NCBI GenBank assembly: GCA_004026145.2 | Contig: CP034980.1 | Location: 14,358,064-14,422,063, forward strand | Origin: Takifugu bimaculatus | Taxonomy: Eukaryota; Chordata; Actinopteri; Tetraodontiformes; Tetraodontidae | Reading direction: 5' to 3' | Length of the DNA stretch: 64,000 nt | Shown here: in pieces, positions 22,291-36,800 of the stretch | Layout: every line of letters starts with the position of its first letter | Numbering within the stretch: position 1 is the stretch's first letter | Made by a program: the position numbers and the translations under genes | The notes under the pieces: model-generated | Told to the model about the DNA's origin: nothing | Database searches by the model: none | What the model saw: the letters and a program-made list of their open reading frames with translations, nothing else

Positions 22291-24677
22291 GCCCAGCATT
22301 TAACTCTGACACCTCTCATCTCATTTCCACCTCCCTGAACCCCCCACGACTTCCTGACACACAATCAGGACCCTCTTCCTCTGCCCCTCGCTCCACGTGC
22401 CCTCTCTCTTCCCTCATTCTCTGGCTCTCATCCCCTCCAATAATCCACCCTGTGAGTGTGTGTTGCCGTGCGTGGTTATGAGACGATGAGGCCAACGCGC
22501 TGCTGGCAGCCAATTACATTAATGCGCTCTCTTCTTTGAACTGCTTATCGCTGCCAGCGCAGCCATTTCCAAACACTGGGACTCTGTCATGCTTTTCCAG
22601 GGGATGACTCCCGGGGGCCGGGGCTGGGTCTGAGGGGTTTGGGGGACGGGGAGGCACACGTGATGGCAGAGGACACGCAGCCGTGCACACGCAGCCGTGC
22701 ACACGCAGCGTTAACCACGCAAACAGCGGAGCCTGTGGCCGAGTGGAAATGTTGCGAGACAAAGCCAGAAGGATTCGAGTAAACAGGAACAGTCATGCAT
22801 AATAAGCTCGAGGGGAACCGGTGAATTCATCCTCTGTTTGGATAAATTATGCATGTAAAGACTTGACTTGAGAGGATTTCTCACAAGCGGAGGACAGGTG
22901 TGTCACCGAAGACCTACTGGTTTTAATTGGCACAGCGTTAACAGATGACAGTGGCAAACTGGTGCGAATTTTCTGCTGCAAATCACTTATTTTTCCAGTA
23001 GACTTTTAAATTAACCCCCAAAAACAAACAAACACAAGTAGTCACAACACTTTAAAAAGTTGAATCTGACATTTCTGTTTGACCTTAACTCATCAAGTGC
23101 TTAGCGTCCTGGTGTGATCAGGTGATAGTCATGTGACTCAGACAGGAAGTGACTGCTCCACAATGATGGTGTCAGTTACATATATTTTTAAAAACTTGTT
23201 TTTCTAATACTGAAGGTAACTTTAAAACCACGTGACAGTTCCAAGAGCGTTCATATGATGTTATATATTAAGTTTTACCTTTTCTAAACTGTAAAAGCTG
23301 TCTAAACTGGTTTACTGTTAAAATGGAAAAGGAAAACATTGTCCTATAATACTGTACTGCAACAGTCTTAGCATTGAACATTTGAACCCAAAAATCTGCA
23401 ATTTAGAATATGTTGTTCAAGGGACATAATTCCAGTTTTGAATATTGATTGTCAGCAAAGAAATGGAGGAAATCTAGCCCTCTGGATTTCTTGGTAGTGA
23501 TTAGACTGTTTCTAATGAAGAGTAATAAAGATGTAATTAGAGACGCTTTAACTGTCAGTGGAGGTGATAAGTGCTCTTTCTAAAACTGGCTGGAGTCTGT
23601 AAATGGCTTAAACTCATAATGGAAACTTGTCAAACACAGAGAGGAGGAGAGGAATAAAAGGAGCTGGGGTTGGGAGGACTTTCAGAACAGACACGTCATC
23701 TCTGAGCCGTGTTGGGGCTAATTGTGGAAGGATATCATTGGGGTAATAATCGACTTTATTTCAATGCAGTCGGTGTAACTCGCGCAGCGCGCCTTCCCTC
23801 TGCTGGAGGGAGTGAGCAGACTCCGTAATGAGGGAAACTGAAAGAGAAAAATCTTTTTTATACACAACTGAACTAGTTCTGCAGCACACACGGAAGCACT
23901 GGGGACCTCTAGACGCTCCAGAGATCCAACAAGACCACGTATTAAAAAAGAAAAGCCCGTGTAATTGAAATTCATGGTTGATTTGCAGTCCGGACACTTT
24001 CATGGTTTAAACATTTACACACCAGCCGGATCAATAATGCATGTTATATGTTGGCATACTGCACTTCACTCACGCTCACATTGCATCTCTTCTCCATTGG
24101 GATTATTTCATCTCAGTGTCGAGAAAAACAACCTTTTGTGGGAACAAACAGAGGCCAGAGGTGGTTGCCGACGTCGCCCGGAGATGAACTCAGCCATCAG
24201 AGAGGAGCGTTTCATGTTACTTTGACTTCCAGCGAATTTGTCGGAGCAGGGGCACCATTTCAGGAGAAACTTGCACGTTGCGGTGAGAAACACATGCAGT
24301 TTCCCAGGGAAATATCGAGGTTTCCTGTTAAATATCAGCTCTGGTTTGCTTTATGCTGTCAGGAGGCCGAACAGCCACAACAGTAACGGCATATAAAGCT
24401 AAAAATAGCCCTCCTGTCTGGTCTGTCCCTGAGTTCCGTCGATCTTGTTGCACTGGACTCAGAAGTTGTAAAGACATGTGCATAGATGCATGTACCTTCT
24501 GATCCTACCCTCTCAAGAGTTGAACACAAGGCCTCTTTCATCTAAATCCTCTCTGGTACTTCATGTTTCATCAAGCCGTGGAAACATTTGAACAGAAGCA
24601 GGTTCGTGCACCACTCAACCACCTTGACATGAACTCCTGCCGGCCTGCGTTTGGCTGCCAGCACAGGCACTTCAGAT

Positions 24678-24727
<50 letters not shown>

Positions 24728-24767
24728 ACACACACACACACGCACACACACGCACACACACACACAC

Positions 24768-24838
<71 letters not shown>

Positions 24839-27800
24839 CACTCTGGTGTTTGCAGACTTGTTGCTTTGTGCAAACAATGCGGATGCTCAGAATAGTTGAC
24901 CGACAGCGTGATGAATGACATTAAGTCAACAGTCCAGTGTTTAACTGTCAGCACAGTAGCTGCCCGAAGGAAAGCGAGCATGAATTTAGATTAGTTGTTG
25001 GTTCCTGCGTAAACAACGTGCTGGCTCAGATTAGAGCTCCGGCTGCAACATCCCCGCGTGCTGCAGGGTGGAGTCTGACCTCTCACCCTCCTGCGGCTTT
25101 GTGAGTGCAAAGGGGACTGTGATGGAGATGGTCAGATACCAGGGACGTCACCGTAGGACCTTTTCAGAGCGTCGATATTTCTCTGTGCAGGTTTCGCAAC
25201 CGTGAAGAGGTCATATTATAATGTAGATTGCAGAAAGGTATAAAAAGATTTAGAACTTTACTAAAGGCTTTTGATCAGCTTATCTTCAATAAAGCCTTTA
25301 AAAATGTGATACTAATGATAAAACCAAATCACCCAAAGGAAGATTTGGCCTCTGTTTCAGTCGCCGGTGACTTGATGACCAGATGAGTGAGGAGGCTGCA
25401 GACCATTAAAAGTCTGTGACCTACATACGATGCTGATGCTTCTGCAGCGTCCTCTTCCTCTGTCATGGATTAACACACAGCTTTCCTGCTCCTCTACGGT
25501 GACTCCGCTCAGGCGAGCTCCTCTCACCAGGAGAGCCAATTAAAACTTAGAAGCACAACAAAACTCAGGTAAGTTAGCTTCTATTGACGAGCGACCAGAT
25601 TCGACTGTAATCCCGTGCTTAAAAATAGACTCTGGGCAGAATGTGTGGCTTATAACCATTGATCGGGTTGATCAGAGAGGCCTTGCGCTGAATTTAGAAT
25701 AGATTTCAAAGTGTTTCAATTACAAAAAAAGTCAAAAGTGGTTTACAGTTGACAGACTGTACCTGGCCTGCCGTCCATGTGTTTACATCTGGAGCAGGCA
25801 GTGGGGGTGCGTGTTAGAGGGCACTCATGTCTGCAGACACTCATCCCTGTAAAAAGCTATTTGGTGTCTTCTATCCACTCAACACTCTCGCTCCTTCTCA
25901 CTCACAGTCTGCCACTTTTGATCTACTTTCTTATTCTGGTTCGCTGCAGAAACCTGGCCATAGTTCGCTCCAGGGTTAATGTAGTGTTATGGTCATAGTA
26001 ATAAAAGTCACACACTCACTCTCACACACACACACGCTCTTCTTTGTCATCCTTAATTCATGGCTCTTTCAAAACCAGTGAGTTACTTCACGTGTTGTCT
26101 CCAAGAACCTATCAATAATACGTCTGCAGGACGTACTACGGCACGAGTGCTGCTGCTCGCTGCTCACGGTCCGATGAATGGCTCGTGAGTGGGGCGAGTT
26201 TAGCGTCACCCAAAAAGCCTTTGAGAGCTTTAAAGCTGCATATTGTGATTTTGAATGCTGTTTTCTTCTCAGCTCAATTGTCTGAAGTTGCACAGAATCC
26301 GCGGAACCGCTGGGAGTGCAGCGCGGATTTGGCACATTCAGACATGCATACTTCATGAGGGCAGACAAAAGAGTGCAGTTTAGAGTAAAACCAGAATTAG
26401 TGCCAACGTGCACATGTCTGCAGTGACGATTGAGCCGCTGAAAGAGGAAGTCTTCACACGCAATCAACAGAACCATCACGGTTGGGTCAAACTCAACATC
26501 TGATGATGGCCGTGTGTCAGCATGAAGCAAGAATGTTCTGCTTCATGGTTCTTTGGAGTTTGCATGTTCTTCCTTTTCTGAGCGGGTTGTTATCTCCTGA
26601 AGTCCAGAAACATTAACATCAGGGTGGCAGGAGGGTACAAAATGGCCTATGATTGTGTGTCCATGGTAACCAGTAGGCGATCAGGAGCAGGAAATGATGT
26701 CATTCTGTGAACTTTAGAATAGAAAAGCCACTGCCTCGCCATCTTCTGATGTTTAATTATCATCCTATGAGTTTTATTCGTGACATTTCTGCAGTAGGAC
26801 ATGCAAGGACAGTGATCCTGACATGCACAGATGCATGCTGGGAACGTGACAGAAGCCCTATAAAATAATCCAGATTCACACTGTCAACATATTTGCTGGC
26901 CTTATACTGATTTTACACACTCTGTAACTTGATTTACGCTGTAATAGTTTTTTGAAAGTCAGTTTGTTTCTGGCTTTTCGGCTGTTTCTCAAGTTTGTTG
27001 GCTAAAGCTGGAAATTGTGGCAACAGACATTCTTTGTGTGGGATTTTGGCAACAATTCCTCAGCTCGGCCTAAAGTTGTGGCATCTCGACATGGAAAACG
27101 TCTCTGGGAAAAACTGACAGATGGTGTAAGGATCAAAGGGAGGGCACCAGGAGACCAGATCATATGCCATAGCCAGGGGTAACATGGGACCCTGAGCCAA
27201 GAGGAGGGTGAGAGAAGGACAAAGAGGGAGGCAGAACGCAGAGATCGAGAACATCCGCTGTTACAGTGAAGAGGATGAAATACGTCTTGCTTCATCCCAT
27301 CATAAACCTAAAAACTGGTCATAAGCACTGCTTGTTCTACTGACATTTACAGTTAAATTGTGCAGCTGTGAAGAGGAACTGAAGCTCTGGGGTTTTTAAT
27401 TCTTCCCCAATCTAGAATTTTCCTCTTATTTTGGGAGCTCCTGTGTCAAACTTAACATGGAGGTCTACAAACTGGAGGTCATGTTCTGATTGTGTTTTGG
27501 TAAAGATCAGGGTTGACTGGTTTCATGCTATAATCACCAAGGAAACGCACGATCCCACCTCACATGTGGATTACTTTCTATCTCTGTTTAGAAAGTGAGA
27601 CGCTGCCACCTAATGGACTGGAGTGTGTCATTGTAGCATTACACAAGAGACGTTGAGGGTGGTGGTTAGCGTAGCTGCCTCCCAGTAGAAGGTTCTGGGT
27701 TCGAGTCCAGCTTGAGTCTTTCTGTGTGGAGGCCCCACGGCTGTGTGAAAAGTATTCGGAGACACGTGTGTGACAGAATGATGCTCATGTCCTAAGATAC

Positions 27801-30800
27801 ACTTGCGACTGCTGGGAGAAGCCCCAGAAGTGGCGGTTAATAAATGATCCAGCGTCCATATATCATGGATGGAGCTTTACGACATCCTCAAACTACTTCC
27901 AGTGACGTTAAACTGATCGTGTGGTTTCCGCTCACCTTTGTGATTTTATATTAGGCCCTCGTTACGCAACGTGCAGCATTCACGCCGATTTCATAGTGCA
28001 GGAATTAAGGAGCCGCTTGCTTTTCTAGACGAGGATAAGCTGAGCAACTCTCACAGTTTGTGAGTGACGCGTCGCTGCGTTTGACGCTTTGCAAGCAGCC
28101 GCCGCAAATATGATGATCTTAAGCCGAGAGCCCGCAGTCTCTCATCTTGAAAATGTGACAGCTAAACCTGCCAATCTCGCCGCAAAGAGAGGGAGCGAGA
28201 GGAGGGAACGAGAGAGCGGGAGTATAAGCAAAAGCATAGCGCTGCTAGTTCACAGGTCGGAAGCTTGTTACCAGAGAGGGAAGCTAACAAGAGTTCTACT
28301 TCGACATCTAATCCGTCAACACAGTCCAAAACTGAGAATCTTTAATCGGAATATCAAATCAGGGCGGAAGGAAGGAGGGAGGGATAAGGAAAGGAGAGCG
28401 GGCCAAGGCATAGAAGAAAAGATTAAAACCCCAAGTGTTTTTGTTTTTATGAAAGCCTTTCCAATCTGCTGGAGCAGAGAGAAACACCGGTTGCCAATCA
28501 GGAGCTCGGAATCCCAAACGTCTCTTGGCTAACAGAGGAGAGAGGGAAATGCGAGGAAGCTTGAGTGGAAGTGTGGGAAGTCTCATCGCTGTCTGGGAGA
28601 ACCCAAAAAATCAACGCTAACCTGATTTGCTGTCCTTGAGCTTACGGTTATGCCTCCGCTAGAACTCGAGCAACACAGTTCCTATAAAGGTTTTACAATA
28701 AAGCTGAAATGAAGGCCAGGATGGAGGGAGAGAGAGAGGGAGAGAGAGAGGGAGAGAGAGAGAGGACCACACTCATCTCATTTCTATGTGTCAGAGCAGG
28801 GCATTACAAATTGAAGTGCTACTGAGTGTTATTTATTCGGCTGCCCATAAGAGGTCTGACTGCCAGGTCCTGATACCCTGCTCTTCACCTCTAAACGCTC
28901 CCTGGGTGCATGTCATGCCCACATCCCACCGAGGCAGTAATCCACTCTAATGCCACCAGAAATAAATTAAAGCACTGGCAGGCTCCGAGGCCCCCGGGCA
29001 GCGTACGGCTGTGAGAGTTTGACTCCTGGGCGGTTGTGTTAAATGCAAGAGGGGCTTAGAAGTTGGTTTTAAAGTACCGGAGGGTGCTACCTAAGCACGC
29101 GGACGGAGGGACCTTTGACACCCTTTACCAGGACGGATCTTAAACGGCAGGTGACCATAAACTGCGAAATGGGTGCAGCGTGGAACATCTGGTAAAGGAT
29201 CATTTAAGAACAGAACCTCCTCATCTTTCAGGGTTGTTTTGCAAATACCTGCATGGCGTGTTTGGTGCTGGCATGGCGGGCCGATGAGTAGACATTCAGC
29301 TTTTTCTGTTAAAATGTGTACAGCTGCTTGGTTCTGATTTTAAAGCTACTGCTGGGGGAGGAACCACTTGAATAAGGGTTCCATCAACCTAAAAAGCCTG
29401 GGATTAAAACACGCTGCCGATGAGAATCAAAGGTGCTCCAAAAGAGCTTTAGGCTGACAAACAGAGCGTTGACACTGCCACACAGGGAAGTTAGGGCTTT
29501 TTAATCCTCCTTTTTCCCGCCGAAACCTTGATATCCTCATCAGATTTGTTGTGTTTCGTGAGCGTCTGAAGTGTGCAACGCTGAGGAGGAGCGAGAAAAA
29601 GGGGGAGAGTGTTGATATTTGCTTCAGTGTCTGGGAGAAGTGGCGCTCATCTCTGGAGACGAGCAGTTTCCCACACAATATTTCACACAGCAGAGTGTAT
29701 CCAGATTACAGCTAATCCTAAATGCCACAGCCAGATTCCTGAGAGCAGCCTGTTGGCATATCCCCTCCACTTTAGCTCCACTTCACTGGCGCCGCCGTTT
29801 AATGCGAGGGTTGAATTTTTATTAGGCACCATTGAGGCACATAACCTAAATTAGCCGTGTCGCTGAGGTTTTAGCACTTCCTAAACCACGGCCGAGTCAG
29901 ATGCAGAATATTCAGATACCTCTTCTTCAATTTGATCCCTGCTTCTATTTACTGCGTCGACACAGGAAACCAGGAGGCATAAAAAATTAAAATAAGCCAA
30001 GGAAACGGAAAGAAACAAACACGGGGATGGAAACGGCGTAGAGATTGTATGAATTAAACATCGTCTCTCATGGAATTATAATGACAAACATGTCCTGATT
30101 ATGAACTATGAGCAAAAAGAACGGGTCAAACATGAGATTTAGTCTAAATTTAGATAGATTGTGCATTTGAATGAAGTGTGAAGGCAATTGAAGCGCAAAC
30201 TGTAAAGAAGCGTTTCAAATATTGACGCTTGCTTTTAGCAATATGATGCAATGTCAGACCACATCACCGTATGCGTTTTTGACTGCTTCGTTTAAGACGC
30301 CATGCCTGCGGGGACTATAGAACGAGGGAATCCGCAGGCACGTCGGCCCCCCCCACCACACGCTACTGCTTCCAGATCAGTAACGTTGTTCCACAGACAC
30401 AACGTCAGACAGGCAGGTGCTTCGCAGCTACAAGGAGAAACCACTTCGATGTTCGTTCCTCCTATTTTACTGACGTCTGCAGCTGCTGCAACGGACCAGT
30501 GCTGCACGTGTTTCCTGAAGGATGGAGGAATGGTTTTGCCCAGCAGCAGCAACACTGGGGGGGGCCCTTTCCCCCCCACCGCCTTTGTTGACATCTTCAA
30601 AGTGACACCAGTAAATCAAATTGTGGGAATTAAAATCCGGTTCAGAACTGCTCCCCTGTTCTGAATTTGAAAAGCTAATCTGATGAATCTTTAAATCTCT
30701 TTATTGAAGTTAAAAACAGCTTTTAAATTGGTTTTTTCCCCCACATATTCCACATATCAAAGCTCATTACAAACAGCCTGAAATATTCACATCCACTTAC

Positions 30801-33800
30801 TGTTGGTTTTGAGGCGGGCCGGCTCACTGTTGCGGCTGCCTGCCTGGTTGATAGCCTTGACAAAGAAGATGTAACGGGTGCCGCTCTGCAGGCCGTGAAC
30901 CGTGTAGTGGTTCTGCTTGATGTTTGGGACGATCATCCAGCTGTCCGCCGAGTTGTACAAACCTGGCAGAAGACGCACAGAAGACACGTATGAGCCTGAG
31001 CCAAGAACCTGAAACAGCCCCCACCGGAGCCCTGACCCGACTCAGCCCGGGTGAGCTGCAACTGCACAGTCGGCGTGCGTTGCTAGCACGCCATCCCTTT
31101 ACCTCCCCCGAGGTTTAATGAGGGGCGCTTCCCCCGGGTGACGGGATGCGTTCGCAAAACTGAATTTTTACCCCATTAAGAAAATAAGTCTGACGAGCGA
31201 ACGCCTGAGTGCCAAAGAGAGCGACGGCCTTTAATGGCGGTAATGGCGTGTGGAAGGTTGCGTATTACCACGCCACCCTGACAGGTGAGCTTTGATTCAC
31301 ATCAGCTTCCGGCATCTAGGCTGCATCCCACTGTTCAGCTTTAACAGGAAATCCCAGTTTAGGAAACAGTTTGTAACGGTGGGGTTCTGGCTTAGGGTCC
31401 GGTGCTGTTAACAGAGATACCAGCACAGTTAAGACCACAACAGTGGGGGGGGGGGCAACCCCCATGTTCACGGCGCCATCCTGACCGCACGGCCGCGGTA
31501 TCGCAGCAGCACCACAGGTCGGCACGAGCGGGACTGAACGTGGATTAATTCTCGTCTTCCTCTTCAGGACGGCAGCAGCAAAGCAGTAACAGCGGAGCTC
31601 TCAGGGCCACGGCTGCTGCCCCCCCCCCGCCCCCGGTGGGGACACTGTGTGAATAATTGAACAAGATGGCAGCAGCATTTATAAGTCATAACTGGGACTC
31701 TGCTTGTAAAAATAAATACCTCACAGGACGCAAACAACGCCTTAAGAAGAGACGCCATGAAGTATGAATGAGGGCAGGACTCTCAAGCGACCAGCTGACG
31801 TGACATTTTTACATATCTGCAGGTGTCCAGGAGCTTTTCTCAGACAAATAAGAACACAGAGGGCGGAGGGATTACACACATTACACCTCAGGTGTGCCGA
31901 ATGCAGACACAAGCGACCACTGGCTTCATCTGCGTTCACTTCAGCGGGTTCTAGACGAAACGGGACCAAGCACACTCGTTCCTGCGTTCGGGTTCGTCGG
32001 GGAGGCTCCGTCTCATTTAAAACTGGAGATGAGGAAGTAGGACGTCACGTCTCTTTCCATTTTGGAAGCTTTTGATCTCCGCAGCACCTCTCCTTTCTCA
32101 CAGAGCCAAACTGGGTCAGTACACAGCGATGCTCTGTTGCTGATTTGGCTCCACGAGCACCGGGCTCTCCGGCGGAAGCGCCTTGGCAAACGCCGCCGCT
32201 TCAGAGTACAGAACAGCACCTGAAGGCAGCGCGTGAAACGGAGAAGGGACAGACAGATGTTGCGTGCGAGGTGAGGTCACATCAGGCTGCTTCTGGAGGA
32301 ACTCATGTGTGAGGCATTAGAAAAATAATAGAGGAATGAAGCGGGAAGTGGAGCAGTGGCAGGTGGACCACCGTGAGTGGATAATGGCGACTTAGTGGAG
32401 GTGAAAATGAGCACTTTGTCACATTAGGACATGATTGATGCACATTATGGTGCGTCCTCTTCCTCCACTCTTCCTCCCTCTGCAGCTCGAGTGTCACAGC
32501 CGTTTGAAACACGGGGATCCATTTCAGCTGAAATAGACCGAGTGAATCAGACATTCAGCGGTGCGCCGCAAGAGTCCTCTGAGATTCACAGGAGAAGTCG
32601 AGAAATGGAGCTTCGTCTGCCACACCACTCCAGTTTTTTCTTTTTTTTTTACTGCAGCATTTTACTCTCTGAGTTTACGAGTGGCTAAACGCTCCCACTT
32701 GTGCTGCTCCTTTCCTTTCGCCTGGCCTGATCCTGAGCTTTGGCTTACCCAGTGAGGAGGTGAAAGAGGAGGCCCTGCCTGTGCACCAACATCCAACCAC
32801 AGAAGAAGATGACTGACCCTCTTCAGCTCCTCTTCTTCCACCTGGGAGTGCCGCTGTGGCGTTGGCTGGCACCTTTTCGGTTGCGATTCTGGAAGTTTTT
32901 GTGGTGAAATCCCACTCTGTCTAACTCTTCTGTTGTATTTAAATACAAGAAGCCCAGAATCCGAAGCCCTGAAAATCTGGGTTACGCAACAGGATGTGCA
33001 TGAAATATTGAAGACGTGAAAATGTGAAGACTGAGCGATGTTGAAAGTATCACGCTCCAGTTTTGTTCTTTCAAATGGTGCGTTCAGGGACCCTGGATCC
33101 TGCACATACGTGTGTATCTGCACCGACACAAGATGCTGCATGACACCAACTTAAATATGGATCGTTCCGTCTGCCACAACACAGACTCAGCTGTGTCAAT
33201 TAAACCCCCCCCCCCATACCCAAATAACCAGGACTCAGTGCCACTGAAATCTGATCTTCTCTAAATGCTTCAAATAGCCAGTTTGGTGGAAGAGAAATGA
33301 CTCACTTTAACTGGCTAAAACACACATCAGTTTGTGCACGGAGGCGTGACTCACTGATGAAGTTGGTCTGGCCCGTGTAGATGGTGTACTGCAGCTCATA
33401 GGAGGTGACGCTGAACTCATCCTCCGACGTCCAGTGGACAGTGATGGTGTCGTGGGAGGCGGTGCACAGCTCTTCTCTTATCGATGGCGGGTTGGGCGCT
33501 GCGCCGGGAGGAGGGAACAATAACACAATTAAAATAGTGAAGCTGCACGTCACGACAGGCATATTCTCATCATGTCACAGCTAAGAACCAATCAGGTGTG
33601 GATCCACCTTTCCCTTTTGTAGCAAACATAACGTGCATCAGCCCTCTGCCCCAGTGTTGTGGCCTGATCGAATGCAGAACGACCAGGAAATGAAAACAGA
33701 AGCTGCTGAGATGCAGTCGGCTGGTGCTTTCGAGGGACACTGCTGATAATTTGCAGATCAAGGTCGAAGGCTGGATTTGTAAACATCCCACATTAAAAGC

Positions 33801-36800
33801 TAATCGGAGCGGAGCACTGGTGCCGTCCAAGGTCCCACCGCAGATTTCACTTGAAGATATCAAATGGGGCGAATCAGGGTTAAAGCGGCCGGAAAGTCTG
33901 ACTCGATTTGAACCCCCCCTCACAAAAAAACAAACAACAAAAAAACAAAAAACCCACAAGCGATTTTCTCTCAGAGTCGGCGCCGCTCGGACCAGACGAA
34001 CACGCACCTGTCAAGTAGTCCAGTCCTTCCAAAATCTTCTTTTCCCGGGAGAAGTCCAGCGCAAAGTTGTCAAACGCCTCATTCAGGTTGACGTCCGGGA
34101 TGAGTACCTGAGAGGAGGCCGTCGCCATGGCAACCCTTTCAGAGGGCGATCGTGACACGGCGACAGCGAGAGCAGAGGAAATGAAAGGACGTCAGGGAAG
34201 ATGGAAGAGGGGGATGGAAGGGTGGAGAAAGAGAAGAGAAAGATGGAAGAGAAAGAAAAAGTGAGCAGAGAGAATAGAAAAGTACATTTAAAAAAACAAG
34301 TCGCAGCGACCAATAGCTGCAGAGCCTCTCTTCAGTGGGGGGAAAACAATTTGTCCTTACAGATTCCCAAAAAATAAGAACATTCTCCAGCGATGCTGCG
34401 CAGGGTTAGCTTAAAATACAGGAGCTGCTACCCAGGCAGCAAGGGAGGAATTTAACAGATGCACCGGTGTCGAGGAGATGAAAGGAGGTGAAATCAGTCA
34501 AAATTAAGCACAGAGACCCCAGAGTTTTTAAGAATTGAATGTAATAAACTGTACTGGTAGATGTAGGACAAACCAGGGTTTGAACGAACCAATCAGCTGC
34601 AGCCACTAACGGGCTGTTTTCACTGTCAAACTGCCTAAAGAGGGTTATTCTGTGGAGGTGATGCGGAACAGCCAGCATCTCTGAAACCAGAACTCTTTAG
34701 GCGTTCAGAGAGCTTTTAACCACGCCAGGAGTCGTTATCTTACATCCCATCTACACTGGGAAGACCAATCGATCCAGAAAATCCCTCTGACTGTAAATCA
34801 CTGTTAATCTCCAATATCTGTCTCCTTGCTTGTGAGTGTGAGTCGATGGAGCCCGGAGAAGCGGCCCGACCTTCAGCATCTCCCACCTTTCTGCTACGTT
34901 TCGGGCGGTCTGGAGGAAGCGGGCGTGGTCGTTCTCCTTCAGACTCTGCTCCGCCTGTGTGATGAGGGTGCTGGAGCGCTCCAGACACTGGCGGCAGTTG
35001 GCGATCTGCTGCGCCAGCTTGCGTAGCTTCATCACCTGCAAACGCAGAAGCGCAGGTCAGGAAGCGATGCGAAGGCTGTTTTCCCCTCCGTTTGCTCTTT
35101 TGTGCTTATCTCTTAAAGCTGCAAATCTAAGATTGGCTGGCGCTCGGCCAACACTGCGTGTCTCGCTTTATTCCCGAGAACAACAACACGAAAACAAACA
35201 CCGTGACTCAACGGGAATCTTGGACAGAATGCTTTGGATTCCGATCAAAAGAGCCGCCTGCCAGAGAAATCCTGTGAAAGTATGTGAAATTAATTATGTT
35301 TCAGAAGCAGAGAACAGAGGGAATAACCCCCCCCCCCGAACTCACAGTCACCTGTGTGTGGAGCACGTATGACTGAGCTGTGAACACCACCACAATAATC
35401 ACCAACAGACGACCCGCCGGCCAAACATGATTAGCTCGTAAACGCTGCAGCTAAACCCTTGTCCCGCCGTGTAAACCTGATTTATTTAGTTTTTATAAAA
35501 TTGTTATAGTCCAGTTCTATAAAGTGACAGAGAAACTGACTCTTAGGAGACTTAAACCACAATTCAGAAAGTAATTAGACTAAACACGCACACATTTGGT
35601 GTTCATCTTTCAAATTAAAGGTCCAGAGTGTGACGGGACACCCCACACGTCCCTTAGCAACGGGGAGGGGGTGTGTGGAAAATAGACCAACATTTGTTCA
35701 ATTTGCTCCATGAATCTAAACATGAATGTTTCTAACTTTCAGGTTAATGTCCACCTTTTATGCAGAGGACCAGGACAAATATGGAGGCAGACGGGAAATG
35801 ACTGAGACAGGAAGTTCGCCCTGGTTATGGGTTCGCGGTTAAACTGACCCCACAGACTCGTTATTGTCACAACAACATTGTGAGCATTAAATATAACAGC
35901 AGGGAAGAGACAAACGGCGTCAGGCATTGTTCTAGTCTGGCACGCTTGTGTGACCCCCCCACACAGGAAGTACAAAGTTATGCTAGTCCTGAGGACCCTG
36001 AGAAGATCTCACTCCTTCATCCCAGGCAGCTAAATTGAGGAGGCCGGTCCCTCACATCAGGAGCCCGCCAGCCTGCCGAATGCTGTTTGTGTTGACTGTC
36101 ATTTGTCCCTGGATGTTGCGTAATCTAATATCCGACCGACCAACAAGGAAGCCATTTAATGCTAACTTGAAATGAAAGCAATACATTCCCGTTCATGGCT
36201 GCTCATGTCCCGAGTTCCCCAAATGAAATTAATTAAGTGAAGCCGTCCGCAGGAAATGGGAGCCTCGTGATTTCAGGCAAGGGTGCGCGGGCTGCTGCAG
36301 ACTATAGCAGATTAGCTTTAGCTGCGGCGTCTGAGATCGGCGATTACAGGTGACCTCGGTGAAGTTCACAGGCCCCGGTGTGTTTTGAATCTAAATGTCG
36401 GCATCCTTTTGAAACGGGAGCCGACCAAATTACTTCTCCCTTCACCTCTGATTGCATATTCCTTCTCCGTGGCCATGCTCGTCCCGCGCTCGTGGGCCCG
36501 CGCCGCTCGTCAAGCTGCCTCGAGAGCTGTCAATTTACCGTCATTTTAAACCTTCAAACGCGACATCTCGCCGATGTTTTTTTTGTTTTTTGCAGTCAAT
36601 ACGCAGGGGCTGAAGTGGCGAACGCCAGCGAAGGATTAGTCATATTGTATTTATAGCGAGGCATGGTTGCTTTCAGGCCTTTAATTATGCAACTGAGGAA
36701 GATTTAGGAGGGGAAAAAACAGATACAGTGGAGATGCTCTGAAAGCTTGTTTCAAAAATAAATAAATAAACACAAAAACGACCCTGCACTTAATTCCTGC

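Larger units (their letters stand above)
21604..30800 (-). other. mid2: MID2 intron between coding exons 7 and 8 (9.2 kb)
   Basis: No conserved exon was seen inside. The intron holds GT, CA and GA microsatellites, a 14-bp tandem repeat and a tRNA-like SINE fragment, each listed separately. Open frames here are short and lack homology. The 285-bp intron between exons 8 and 9 (21110-21394) holds nothing notable. Confidence 0.85.

Noticed and set aside
24542..24981. Open frames with long Cys-Val or His-Thr runs
   Set aside because: Produced by the CA microsatellite, as are similar frames near 830, 1860, 22250, 49020 and 59900.
27655..27730. tRNA gene
   Set aside because: B box is canonical but no paired acceptor, D and anticodon stems could be drawn, and the sequence continues into typical repeat sequence, so a SINE fragment is the better reading.
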